Positions 1 to 7,376 of a stretch of DNA of 45,337 bases are shown one piece after another. The stretch's first letter is position 1, and every line of letters starts with the position of its first letter. The stretch lies in contig VXLT01000301.1 of assembly GCA_009841475.1 (NCBI GenBank), forward strand, positions 1 through 45,337, read 5' to 3'. Source of the DNA: Gemmatimonadota bacterium (GTDB lineage Bacteria; Gemmatimonadota; Gemmatimonadetes; Longimicrobiales; Gaopeijiaceae). Below the pieces are notes generated by a model. The model saw nothing but the letters and a program-made list of their open reading frames with translations. It searched no databases and was not told where the DNA came from. Made by a program: the position numbers and the translations under genes.

Positions 1-1
1 G

Positions 2-730
2 GTCGTGATCGAGACCCCCAACCTGGGCTGGCGCGAGGTGCCGCTGCGGGGCATGGTCGCGGGGCGGCTCGGGCTTCCCGTTGAAGTGGACAACGACGCG
101 AACTGCGCGGCCTACGGCGAGTGGTGGGTCGGGGCGGGACGCGGGGCCGACCGGCTGATCGGTCTGACCCTCGGCACCGGGATCGGCGGCGGTATCGTTC
201 TCGGCGGGGAGATCTATCGGGGGGCGTCCGGCGCGGCGGGGGAAGCCGGCCACATGTCGGTGCACTTCGCGGGGCGCCGTTGCGGGTGCGGCGCGCGCGG
301 TTGCGTCGAGGCCTATGCGTCGGGGCCGGCGATCGCCGCCCGGGCGATCGAGGGCCTCGGTACGGCCGGGGATACGGCACTCGCCGCAATCGCGGCGGAA
401 GATCCGGGACGGGTCACCGCCGAGGCCGTCTGCGACGCGGCCGCCGCCGGTGATGGCTACGCCTCTCGGATCCTGGAGGAGACGGCCCGGATCCTCGCGG
501 TGGCGGTGGCCAACCTGGTCCACCTCTTCAACCCGGAGGTGATCGTCATCGGCGGGGGGGTGGCCGCGGCGGGAGACCTGCTCTTCGAGCCGCTTCGCGC
601 CGGTGTGCGGCGGCGGGCTTTCCGCTCGGCGACCGACGTGTGCCGCATCGTCCCTGCCCAACTCCCGCAGACTGCCGGGATCATCGGCGCGGCCGCGGTC
701 CTGAAGCGCGCACTGCACGGCTCTCTGTGA
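2..730 (+). CDS. ROK-family sugar kinase (glucokinase-like), 5' end missing
   Basis: The reading frame is open from the window edge, so the N-terminus (including the first phosphate-binding loop) lies upstream. Visible ROK features are the catalytic-Asp type segment VDNDANCAAYGE, the glycine-rich LTLGTGIGGGIV loop, an EAGH segment whose His is a usual zinc ligand, and the Cys-rich CGCGARGCVEAYASG segment that is the CxCGxxGCxE zinc signature of ROK proteins. The C-terminal NPEVIVIGGGVA segment is also typical. ROK members phosphorylate glucose or N-acetylated hexoses with ATP in the cytoplasm, or act as repressors when fused to an N-terminal DNA-binding domain. The intact catalytic motifs favour a kinase. 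Substrate cannot be read from this fragment. Confidence 0.9.
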   Translation, partial: VVIETPNLGWREVPLRGMVAGRLGLPVEVDNDANCAAYGEWWVGAGRGADRLIGLTLGTGIGGGIVLGGEIYRGASGAAGEAGHMSVHFAGRRCGCGARGCVEAYASGPAIAARAIEGLGTAGDTALAAIAAEDPGRVTAEAVCDAAAAGDGYASRILEETARILAVAVANLVHLFNPEVIVIGGGVAAAGDLLFEPLRAGVRRRAFRSATDVCRIVPAQLPQTAGIIGAAAVLKRALHGSL

Positions 731-796
731 CCCGCGTCCGGCGCCCCGATTCGCCGATCCGGTCCGCCCATTTGCGGCGGCTGCCGCGTCCTCCGT

Positions 797-802
797 TATC
801 TT
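797..802 (+). promoter_or_regulatory. Candidate -10 box (TATCTT) for the STAS/ATPase operon
   Basis: TATCTT preceded by GT and followed by C lies 50 bases before the start of the signalling pair. A weak TTGCGG at 772-777 sits 19 bases upstream. The same TANCTT pattern recurs before nifU-like, menG, glmM, recA and alaS genes. Promoter function is inferred. Confidence 0.45.
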
Positions 803-809
803 CACCCCG

Positions 810-851
810 ATGAAGAGCGCACTGCACCCTCCGCCACCCGCCGGTCCCTGA
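810..851 (+). CDS. Possible 13-codon proline-rich leader peptide
   Basis: An ATG seven bases beyond the TATCTT box opens a frame encoding MKSALHPPPPAGP and ending in TGA one base before the ATG of the STAS/ATPase gene. If the box is a true -10, the ATG would be at or next to the transcript 5' end, so the peptide would be translated as a leaderless message. Four consecutive prolines are known to slow ribosomes lacking EF-P help. The downstream gene has no clear Shine-Dalgarno sequence, so re-initiation from this leader is a reasonable idea. No homology is claimed; it may be chance. Confidence 0.3.
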   Translation: MKSALHPPPPAGP

Positions 852-852
852 G

Positions 853-1734
853 ATGCGCGTCATCGAAGTTCCGGCTTCGCTGGACTACCGGAACGTGGAG
901 GTGCTCTATCGGCAATGCGGGGCCGACGATGCGGGTCCGGTCCTCTTCGACGCCCGCCGGCTCAGCTGGATCGACCCCAACGGGATGCTGCTCCTTCTCG
1001 CTGCGGGCAAGGTGGCCGCACGGAGCGGGACGCTGCCCCGCATCTCGCTCCCGGCCCAACAGGAAGTCACGGAATATCTGGACAGGATGGGCTTTCACCA
1101 TGCCGCCGCCGGCATCTTCAAGTCCGGTGTCAGAAGGAGGCGCCGCTCCCATTCGGTCTCCGACGTGCTGCTGGAGATCACGCCCGTCACAACGAACTCG
1201 GACGTGCACGACGTGGTGGACCGGGTCCAGTCGCGAGCCGGCGCCATACTCTCGAACACGCTGCACTACCCGCCGTCCGCGGTGGTCCGGTTCTCCGTGA
1301 TCCTGTCGGAAGTGTGCCAGAACGTCATCGAGCACGCGGAGGCACCGGGTTGGGTCGCGGCGCAAGCCTACAACTGGAGGAAGAGACTGGGCCGCCACGT
1401 CGCGGTCATCGCGGTTTCGGACCTCGGCTGCGGTTTTCGCGCCTCCCTGGAGGCGGAGCACGCGGCCCGGTTCGGCGATCGCTGGGGGGACGCGACCGCG
1501 CTGGAGGCGGCGTTCCTCCTGGGGCTGACGCGCTTCGCCGACACGGGCCGGGGGCAGGGGATCCAGCAGATACGCAAGCAGGTGGGCCGCTGGCACGGCA
1601 TCCTTTCCATCCGCAGCGGAACCGCCCGCATCGCCGACACCCCCGACTGGAGCAGCCGGCCCCCGCTCGAAGAGGGGCTGACGCGCTTCCCCGGCTCCCA
1701 GATCAACATCATTCTGCCCGAGCGCATCGGATGA
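853..1734 (+). CDS. STAS-like domain fused to GHKL ATP-binding domain (anti-sigma-kinase-like)
   Basis: The 293-residue protein has an N-terminal half resembling a STAS/anti-anti-sigma fold (about residues 1-90, with VLFDARRLSWIDPNGMLLLL matching the conserved strand and Asp-containing loop) and a C-terminal histidine-kinase-like ATPase. The N-box is visible as SEVCQNVIEHAEAPGW, the G1 box as VSDLGCGF and the G2 box as GRGQGIQQIRKQV. There is no phospho-accepting His domain, so it resembles SpoIIAB/RsbW-type switch kinases rather than a two-component sensor. No membrane segment is seen. The start is the ATG at 853; a Shine-Dalgarno sequence is not evident. Its stop overlaps the next start by four bases (ATGA), implying co-translation with the STAS-like partner. 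Target is unknown. Confidence 0.75.
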   Translation: MRVIEVPASLDYRNVEVLYRQCGADDAGPVLFDARRLSWIDPNGMLLLLAAGKVAARSGTLPRISLPAQQEVTEYLDRMGFHHAAAGIFKSGVRRRRRSHSVSDVLLEITPVTTNSDVHDVVDRVQSRAGAILSNTLHYPPSAVVRFSVILSEVCQNVIEHAEAPGWVAAQAYNWRKRLGRHVAVIAVSDLGCGFRASLEAEHAARFGDRWGDATALEAAFLLGLTRFADTGRGQGIQQIRKQVGRWHGILSIRSGTARIADTPDWSSRPPLEEGLTRFPGSQINIILPERIG

Positions 1735-2372
1735 GCCGCGCGGATGAACCGAGCGATTCGAATGAGGCGGGCGAGTCGAACGGGCGGGCTTGCGCGATGA
1801 GCAAAGGGCCGGCTCCGCCGCTGACCATCGACGTGGGCGCGATCGCGAGCGACGCGGTCGCCCAGGCCCGCCCCGACCTGGTCACCCGTCCCACCGGGCG
1901 CGCCGTCAGAGCGGCGATCGAAGTGCGCATCTCCCGCATCGCCCGTTCCCCGTCGGTCTCCCTGCTGGACTTCACACGCGTGCGGATCCTGGACTTCAGC
2001 TGCGCCGACGAAGTGGTCGCCAAGCTGCTCGTCCGCTACATGCGGCGCGACCGTCCCCGCGAAGCCTTCTTCCTCTTCCGCGCCGTGGGCGACATACACC
2101 GCCATGCGGTCGAAGAGGTGCTGGGGAGGCATGGTCTGGCGGCAGTGTGCGACCTCGGAGGAGGATACGAACTGCTGGGGTCGGCGACCGAGGAGGAACG
2201 GACCGCGTGGCGGACGCTCGAACACCGGGGAAGGATCAGCCTCTCCGAACTCGCCGCGGAGTTCGGCGAACAGGGCGTGCCGGTGATCCGCGGGCTGGCC
2301 GACCGGCGCGTGGCGTGGTGCGGCCGCCGGGGCGATGCGCGCGCGCTCAGCGAAATCGCCCGCAATCCCTGA
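1731..2372 (+). CDS. STAS-like (DUF4325-type) protein with C-terminal helix-turn-helix-like segment
   Basis: This 213-residue protein starts within the stop codon of the ATPase gene. An alternative in-frame ATG lies at 1797. The central part has the alternating strand/helix pattern of STAS-like domains: SVSLLDFTRVRILDFSCADEV, then a helix ending KLLVRYM, then a strand EAFFLFRAV. After about residue 155 comes a segment RISLSELAAEFGEQGVPVIRGLADRRV that reads like a small winged-helix unit, although no DNA contact can be proved. The pairing of a STAS-bearing GHKL ATPase with a separate STAS-like partner suggests a partner-switching module. No receptor, phosphatase or sigma factor is adjacent, so input and output are unknown. 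Confidence 0.6.
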   Translation: MSRADEPSDSNEAGESNGRACAMSKGPAPPLTIDVGAIASDAVAQARPDLVTRPTGRAVRAAIEVRISRIARSPSVSLLDFTRVRILDFSCADEVVAKLLVRYMRRDRPREAFFLFRAVGDIHRHAVEEVLGRHGLAAVCDLGGGYELLGSATEEERTAWRTLEHRGRISLSELAAEFGEQGVPVIRGLADRRVAWCGRRGDARALSEIARNP

Positions 2373-2396
2373 TACCACAACCAGAACGGAGGTGAG

Positions 2397-3584
2397 ATGA
2401 ACTCCCGATCAGCCGCCAGCGGCAGACCCGGAACGGCTACCAGCGCGGTGCACGCGGGATGCCCCGAGCCCCGCCCGGGCGGCCCGGTGGTGCAGCCCAT
2501 CGTGCGCAGCTCCACCTTTCACTGGGCGGGGCCCGGCGACGGCCTCGACCTGAGGTACAGCCGGTACGGCAACAACCCGAACCAGCTGTCGGTCGCCGGC
2601 AAGATCGCCGCCCTCGAGGGAACGGAGGCCGGCCTCGCCCTCGCCAGCGGAATGGCCGCGATCTCGATGACCATCCTCTCCTCGGCCGGCCCCGGAGACC
2701 ACGTGGTCGCCAGCCGCCACCTCTACGGCGCCACCCACGCCCTGCTGTCCGGCGAGCTCCCGAAGCGCGGAATCACCACCACCTTCGTCGAACCGTCCGA
2801 TCCCGCGGCCTGGGAGGCGGCGCTGACCCCCCGCACCCGGGTCGTCCTCATCGAACTGCCCACCAACCCCACGCTGCGAGTCTTCGCCATCGGTCCCGCC
2901 CGCCGTGCCGCCCGGTCGGCGGGGGCGATCCTGGCGGCCGACATGACCTTCGCGACCCCCGTGAACATCCGTGCGGCGGAGCACGGCGTCGACGCGGTCA
3001 TCCATTCGGCCACCAAGTACCTTGGCGGCCACTCCGACCTGATCGCGGGGGTCGTTGCGGGGAGCCCGGAGTTGATCGCGGCCGTGACGAAGATGATGAA
3101 ACTCTACGGGGGCTCCATCGACCCCGGCGCCGCGTGGCTCCTCGAGCGGGGCATGCGCACGCTCCCGGCCCGCATGGACCGCCACAACCGCACCGCCCAC
3201 GCCCTGGCCCACTGGTTCACCAGGGTCGGGGGAGTCCGCTCGGTGATCTACCCCGGCCTGGCCGACCACCCCGACCACGAGATCGCCACGCGCATGCTGA
3301 GCGGGTACGGCGGAATGGTCTCGATCGTGCTCGATGGCGGGGGCGAGGCCGCGGACCGCTTCTGCGCGGATTTGCGGCTGGCCGCTCCGGCACCGTCGCT
3401 GGGCGGGGTCGAGACGCTGGTCTCACAGCCGCGCCACACCTCGCATGTGGATCTGGGCCGGGAGGAGCGGGAGGCGCTGGGGATCCCCGACGGATTCGTG
3501 CGCATCTCGGTCGGCCTCGAGGACCTGGAGGACCTCAAGGCAGACTTCCGTCGAGCCGCCGAGGCGGTGTTCGCCCACGGGTGA
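2397..3584 (+). CDS. PLP-dependent trans-sulfuration enzyme (cystathionine gamma-synthase / gamma-lyase family)
   Basis: The 395-residue protein has the full Cys/Met-metabolism PLP enzyme layout. SRYGNNPN matches the cofactor phosphate-binding Tyr/Arg segment, LASGMAAIS the next PLP-phosphate loop, and the Schiff-base Lys is Lys207 in HSATKYLGGHSD. The C-terminal SLGGVETLVSQPRHTSH and FVRISVGLED segments are typical substrate-carboxylate regions. A strong GGAGGTGAG Shine-Dalgarno sits just before the ATG. Family members make cystathionine from an activated homoserine, cleave cystathionine, or degrade methionine; the sequence does not settle which. It follows the STAS-like gene by 24 bases and may be read from the same transcript. 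A second family member lies at 18987-20168. Confidence 0.85.
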   Translation: MNSRSAASGRPGTATSAVHAGCPEPRPGGPVVQPIVRSSTFHWAGPGDGLDLRYSRYGNNPNQLSVAGKIAALEGTEAGLALASGMAAISMTILSSAGPGDHVVASRHLYGATHALLSGELPKRGITTTFVEPSDPAAWEAALTPRTRVVLIELPTNPTLRVFAIGPARRAARSAGAILAADMTFATPVNIRAAEHGVDAVIHSATKYLGGHSDLIAGVVAGSPELIAAVTKMMKLYGGSIDPGAAWLLERGMRTLPARMDRHNRTAHALAHWFTRVGGVRSVIYPGLADHPDHEIATRMLSGYGGMVSIVLDGGGEAADRFCADLRLAAPAPSLGGVETLVSQPRHTSHVDLGREEREALGIPDGFVRISVGLEDLEDLKADFRRAAEAVFAHG

Positions 3585-3587
3585 TCC

Positions 3588-3600
3588 CACCGCAGCGGTG
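3588..3600. terminator. Short hairpin between convergent genes
   Basis: CACCGC and GCGGTG are separated by a single base just after the trans-sulfuration stop codon and before the converging dehydrogenase stop. There is no T tract, so this would be at best a weak or Rho-assisted terminator. Confidence 0.25.
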
Positions 3601-3627
3601 CGCCCGCGTGCGCCCTCTGCCTGCCCG

Positions 3628-5256
3628 CTATTCCGCTCCCATGAACGGGTAGTCGACGCTCGTCGGCGGCGCGAGGTTCTCCTTGATGCTCCGCGGCGAC
3701 AGCCACCGGGAGATGTTGAAGGCGGATCCGGCCTTGTCGTTCGTACCGGACGCGCGACCACCACCAAAAGGCTGCTGCCCGACGACCGCCCCGGTCGGCT
3801 TGTCGTTCACGTAGAAGTTGCCGGCGGCGTAACGAAGCCGTTCGAGCGCCTCGCGCACCGCGGGACGCTCCCTTGCGAAGACGGCCCCGGTAAGCGCGTA
3901 CGGCGAGGTGCGGTCCACCAGATCCAGCGTCTGCGACCATTCGCCGTCCGGATAGACGTGGATCGACATCACCGGCCCGAAGATCTCGTCGCACATGGCT
4001 TCGTGGGTGGGGTTCTCCGCCTCGATGATCGTCGGGCGGATGAAGTACCCGTCGGCGTCGGAGTACCGGCCTCCCGCGATCACCCGCGCGTCCGTGCTGG
4101 CGGCGGCCCGGTCGATGTAACCGGAGATCGTATCGAAGGCACCGCGGTCGATCACCGCGTTGACAAAGTTCCTGAAGTCGGCGGGATCCCCCATCGCCAG
4201 CCCGTCCGTTTCCTCGATGAGCGGATCCCGGATCTGCTTCCAGAGCGAGCGCGGAACGTACGCCCGCGACGCGGCCGAGCACTTCTGCCCCTGATACTCG
4301 AAGGAGCCCCGCACGATCGCGGTCCTGAGCGCGTCCGCATCCGCCGACGGATGCGCCAGAATGAAGTCCTTGCCGCCCGTCTCGCCCACCAGGCGCGGGT
4401 AGGAGCGGTACCGTGCGATGTTCTTCCCCACGGTCGTCCACAGCGACTGGAAGACCCCGGTCGACCCCGTGAAGTGCAGCCCGGCGAAATCCCGGTGCTC
4501 AAGCGCCGCTGCGGTGATCTCCACCGGATCCCCCGGCACGAAGTTGATCACGCCGGGCGGCAGCCCCGCCTCCTCCAGCAGCCGGTAGATGTAGTAGCCC
4601 GAAAGCACGGCGTGCTTCGAGGGCTTCCAGAGCACGCCGCAGCCGACCATGGCCGGCAGTCCGGCGAGGTTGGCACCGATCGCCGTGAAGTTGAAGGGGC
4701 TCACCGCATAGACGAATCCCTCGAGCGGCCGGTAGTCCAGGCGGTTCCAGATCCCCGTTTCGGAGTGCGGCTGCTGGTCGAAGATCTGCTCGGCGAAGAA
4801 GGCGCCGTAGCGGAAGAAGTCGATCACCTCGCAGGCGGCGTCGATCTCCGACTGAAACGCGTTCTTGCTCTGGCCGAGCATGGTCGATGCGTTGATTCGC
4901 GGGCGCCAGGTCGTCCTCAGCATCTCTGCGGCGCGCAGGAAGACGGCCACGCGGTCTTCCCAGGCCCACGAGGCCCACTCTCGCCGTGCCTCTAGGGTGT
5001 TGGCGATGGCTCGACGCGCCTCTTCGGCTCCAGCCGCGTGCCAGGACCCTAGGCACAGCCCGTGATCATGCGGCGCGCGGATGGGATGGGTCTCGCCGGT
5101 GCGGATCTCCTCGCCGCCAATGATCACCGGTATGTCGGGTCTCTCGTTCCCGACCTGTTTCAGGGCGGCTTTCAGCGCGGCGCGCGCGGACGTCCCGGGG
5201 GCATATGAGTAGACGGGTTCGTTCTCTGGGGCGGGAACACGGATCGTGCCGGACAT
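3628..5256 (-). CDS. pruA: L-glutamate gamma-semialdehyde (1-pyrroline-5-carboxylate) dehydrogenase
   Basis: The enzyme oxidises glutamate semialdehyde, in equilibrium with pyrroline-5-carboxylate, to glutamate with NAD+ in the second step of proline degradation. The aldehyde-dehydrogenase catalytic pair is visible as Glu292 in LVGETGGKDF and Cys326 in YQGQKCSAASRAY; the 34-residue spacing equals that in the human enzyme. AVSPFNFTAIGANL is the characteristic P5CDH segment. The open frame runs further upstream, but the ATG at 5256 (MSGTIRVPAPENEPVYSY) gives 542 residues, the usual length of monofunctional P5CDH, and starts at the conserved N-terminus. There is no PutA proline-dehydrogenase domain and no separate proline dehydrogenase in the window. 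It converges on the trans-sulfuration gene. Confidence 0.93.
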   Translation of the reverse strand: MSGTIRVPAPENEPVYSYAPGTSARAALKAALKQVGNERPDIPVIIGGEEIRTGETHPIRAPHDHGLCLGSWHAAGAEEARRAIANTLEARREWASWAWEDRVAVFLRAAEMLRTTWRPRINASTMLGQSKNAFQSEIDAACEVIDFFRYGAFFAEQIFDQQPHSETGIWNRLDYRPLEGFVYAVSPFNFTAIGANLAGLPAMVGCGVLWKPSKHAVLSGYYIYRLLEEAGLPPGVINFVPGDPVEITAAALEHRDFAGLHFTGSTGVFQSLWTTVGKNIARYRSYPRLVGETGGKDFILAHPSADADALRTAIVRGSFEYQGQKCSAASRAYVPRSLWKQIRDPLIEETDGLAMGDPADFRNFVNAVIDRGAFDTISGYIDRAAASTDARVIAGGRYSDADGYFIRPTIIEAENPTHEAMCDEIFGPVMSIHVYPDGEWSQTLDLVDRTSPYALTGAVFARERPAVREALERLRYAAGNFYVNDKPTGAVVGQQPFGGGRASGTNDKAGSAFNISRWLSPRSIKENLAPPTSVDYPFMGAE

Positions 5257-5419
5257 GGATCTTCCAGTCTGTGGGTTGGCGGGAGCGCTCGGAGCCGCCG
5301 CCCGGAGGCCGGCAGTGAGCAACAACGGAGGCAATTTCACCCAGCCGCCGGGGCCGTGCAACCCGCGGCGTCCCGGCGCCCCCCCCGAGCGCTCCGGTTG
5401 ACGGGCGCCGAAGACCGGG

Positions 5420-5425
5420 TAGCTT
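5420..5425 (+). promoter_or_regulatory. Candidate -10 box (TAGCTT) before the NifU-like gene
   Basis: TAGCTT followed by C lies about 62 bases before the NifU-like start, inside the 230-base gap between divergent pruA and the NifU-like gene. It matches the TANCTT pattern seen before other forward units. No convincing -35 is visible. Confidence 0.35.
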
Positions 5426-5486
5426 CCTCTGCGTCGTGTGCGGCTCTTTTCAGCGATGTGACGGCACTCGGGTGCCGAATGGAAGA

Positions 5487-5717
5487 ATGGGTACCAGAGA
5501 TCGGATCGAAGCGGTTCTCACGTCGATTCGGCCGGCGATCCGGTCCGATGGCGGAGACGTTGAATTGGCAGGTTGGAACGAGGAACTCGGCAGGGTCGAG
5601 GTCCGCCTGATGGGAGCCTGCGAGGCCTGCCCCATCTCGATGTTGACCCTGAAGGAAGGAATCGAGCGCCGCCTCCGGGCCGCCGTTCCCGAGGTGCGGG
5701 TCGTCGATGCACGCTGA
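5487..5717 (+). CDS. NifU C-terminal-domain Fe-S cluster scaffold/carrier
   Basis: The 76-residue protein is a single NifU-like domain: RIEAVLTSIRPAIRSDGGDVEL is the conserved N-terminal part, and GACEACPISMLTLKEGIE holds the CxxC (Cys45, Cys48) that binds a bridging Fe-S cluster in Nfu proteins. Such proteins carry clusters to apo-enzymes in the cytoplasm. I chose the ATG at 5487, where homology starts (MGTRDRIEAVL); GTG starts in frame at 5436 and 5472 are possible. It is followed after 26 bases by an Mrp/Nbp35 ATPase, another Fe-S carrier, so the two probably act together. Confidence 0.88.
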   Translation: MGTRDRIEAVLTSIRPAIRSDGGDVELAGWNEELGRVEVRLMGACEACPISMLTLKEGIERRLRAAVPEVRVVDAR

Positions 5718-5743
5718 CCGCACATGAGCCGAGACGGACGCGC

Positions 5744-6931
5744 ATGAGTCGCAGCGGTGTGGCCGCGGCGGTGACCCGGGCGCTCGCCCGGGTGGTCAAT
5801 CCGGCGACCGGAAGGGATGTCGTGGCCGGCGGACAGGTTGCCGACATCGCTGTGGACGGGGACGGCAGGGCGCGCTTCGTCTTCTCCTTGCGCAAGGGGG
5901 ATCCGGGAGCGCTGGTTCGCCAGGCACGGGCTGCCGCCGGGTCCGTCGACGGCGTGAGCAGCGTGAAAGTCGATGTGCAGCTGCCGCAGACGCCGGCGGC
6001 GGGATCGGCGGGGGATTCCGGCTCCCCGGGCGCAGCTCGGCCCGCACGGTCCCGGAGCAGGGCTCCAGCCGGCGCGGTTCCGGGGCAGCCCCCGAAGCGT
6101 GGCCTCCAGCCCGGTTCGGTGCCTGCACCGGTCCCGCAACCCGGGATCCTCGCCGGAGTCGCGCGGATCGTGGCGGTCAGTTCGGGGAAGGGCGGCGTCG
6201 GCAAGTCGATGGTGGCGACGAACCTTGCCGCCTACGCCGCCTCGAAGGGCCTTGCCACCGGGCTTCTCGACGCCGACATCTACGGCCCCAACATCCCCAT
6301 CATGTTCGGGGAGGCGCGGCGGCCGAGCGTGACCGGCGAGAAGGGATCCGAGATGATCGTCCCCCTCGAGGCCCACGGCGTCAAGCTCATGAGCCTCGGA
6401 TTCCTCCTCGAGCGCGAGCAGCCGGCGATCATGCGCGGACCGCTCATTGCGGGGATCCTCAAGCAGTTCATGGAGCAGGTGACGTGGGGCGAACTGGACC
6501 TGATGATCGTGGACATGCCGCCCGGTACGGGCGACGCCCAGCTCTCCCTCGTCCAGACCGTGGAGCTCGATGGCGCGCTGATGGTCACCACTCCCCAGAA
6601 GGTTGCGACCGGGGACGTGCGCCGGGGCGTCAAGATGTTCGAACGGGTGAACACCCGAGTTGTCGGGGTCGTCGAGAACATGTGCGGGTTCCGTATCCCC
6701 GGGTCCGGAGAAGTCATCGACCTGTTCGGGCGCGGCGGTGGAGAAGAGCTGGCGGAGGAACTGGCGGTCCCCTTCCTGGGGAGGATCCCGCTGGACCTGG
6801 CCGTTCGTGAAGCGGGGGACCAGGGGAGGCCTACAGTGCTTTCCGCACCCGGTTCGCCCGCCGGCCGATCACTGGCCGAAATCGGCGAACGACTTCGCGA
6901 GGCCCTCGACGGGTTGCCGCCACGGCGGTAG
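5744..6931 (+). CDS. Mrp/ApbC-family P-loop ATPase with N-terminal MIP18 domain, lacking the CxxC
   Basis: The 395-residue protein begins with an MIP18/DUF59 domain (residues about 5-85, including VNPATGRDVV), then a Pro/Ala/Ser/Arg-rich linker of roughly 50 residues, then a deviant-Walker ATPase. The loop GKGGVGKS is at 148-155; DADIYGPNIPIMFG and VDMPPGTGDAQLSL are the switch and Walker-B segments of Mrp proteins. In typical Mrp/ApbC the segment after VVENM contains CPxC or CxxC, which ligates a bridging 4Fe-4S cluster; here it reads ENMCGFRIPGSGEVIDLFG, with one Cys (Cys314) and IPGSG in place of the motif. It may therefore bind cluster differently or act as a regulator. It lies next to the NifU-like carrier. 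The ATG at 5744 was chosen because the DUF59 domain starts there. Confidence 0.9.
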   Translation: MSRSGVAAAVTRALARVVNPATGRDVVAGGQVADIAVDGDGRARFVFSLRKGDPGALVRQARAAAGSVDGVSSVKVDVQLPQTPAAGSAGDSGSPGAARPARSRSRAPAGAVPGQPPKRGLQPGSVPAPVPQPGILAGVARIVAVSSGKGGVGKSMVATNLAAYAASKGLATGLLDADIYGPNIPIMFGEARRPSVTGEKGSEMIVPLEAHGVKLMSLGFLLEREQPAIMRGPLIAGILKQFMEQVTWGELDLMIVDMPPGTGDAQLSLVQTVELDGALMVTTPQKVATGDVRRGVKMFERVNTRVVGVVENMCGFRIPGSGEVIDLFGRGGGEELAEELAVPFLGRIPLDLAVREAGDQGRPTVLSAPGSPAGRSLAEIGERLREALDGLPPRR

Positions 6932-6968
6932 CCATCGGCCCCTGTGGGCAACCGGCGCTACTACAGGG

Positions 6969-7205
6969 CTATTCGCCCTCGAGCCACTTCCGGTCCGCCG
7001 CGGACAGTGCTCCCCCTCCACGCATCTTGTCTACCACTTTCAGCACCAGCCAGCCGATGAGCATGATCGGGGCGACCTTCAGCAGGAGGAAGGTAGCGAT
7101 CCCTATGGTGAGGCCCAGAAGTTGACCCACGACGGTGAGCACGATCCAGACCACAACGATGCTCAGAATGCCCATCGCAAGAAACGTCAACAGGGTCCCG
7201 ATCAT
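6969..7205 (-). CDS. Small two-segment integral membrane protein
   Basis: The 78-residue product starts MIGTLLTFLAMGILS after a strong GGAGGAAAC ribosome site, which decides the ATG at 7205 over a longer upstream frame. It is mostly two hydrophobic helices (about residues 2-28 and 33-57), followed by a short polar tail MRGGGALSAADRKWLEGE. I do not recognise a family. It has its own promoter candidate at 7307-7336 and is the first gene after the end of the ECF-sigma operon on the same strand, so low read-through from that operon is also possible. Confidence 0.65.
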   Translation of the reverse strand: MIGTLLTFLAMGILSIVVVWIVLTVVGQLLGLTIGIATFLLLKVAPIMLIGWLVLKVVDKMRGGGALSAADRKWLEGE

Positions 7206-7306
7206 GTTTCCTCCAGAGATATCTTCAACGCCGGCAACCGCCGGGGCATTCGCCCCCGGCCGCAACGGCGCACTTAGGCCTTGGAGAGCATCGCGTTGTC
7301 TCCATA

Positions 7307-7336
7307 ATCATAACGCCCGCGACAATAAAGTGTAAC
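7307..7336 (-). promoter_or_regulatory. Candidate sigma70-type promoter for the small membrane protein
   Basis: On the reverse strand GTTACA (7336-7331) and TATGAT (7312-7307) are separated by 18 bases in an unusually AT-rich patch. The predicted transcript would have a leader of about 95 bases before the ATG at 7205. Confidence 0.5.
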
Positions 7337-7337
7337 A

Positions 7338-7369
7338 GTTCACCGTCGCGGCCGCGTTCACCATGTTCA
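7338..7369. repeat. Three phased GTTCA repeats upstream of a promoter
   Basis: GTTCACC occurs at 7338 and 7356 and GTTCA again at 7365, giving spacings of 18 and 9 bases. They lie immediately upstream of the reverse-strand promoter candidate, a usual place for an activator site, and just after the end of the secreted-protein gene. Binding is inferred only from position and phasing. Confidence 0.3.
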
Positions 7370-7376
7370 GCCCGGG

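Noticed and set aside
2373-2396. A SAM riboswitch before the first trans-sulfuration gene
   Set aside because: The gap is only 24 bases and holds just the ribosome-binding site.
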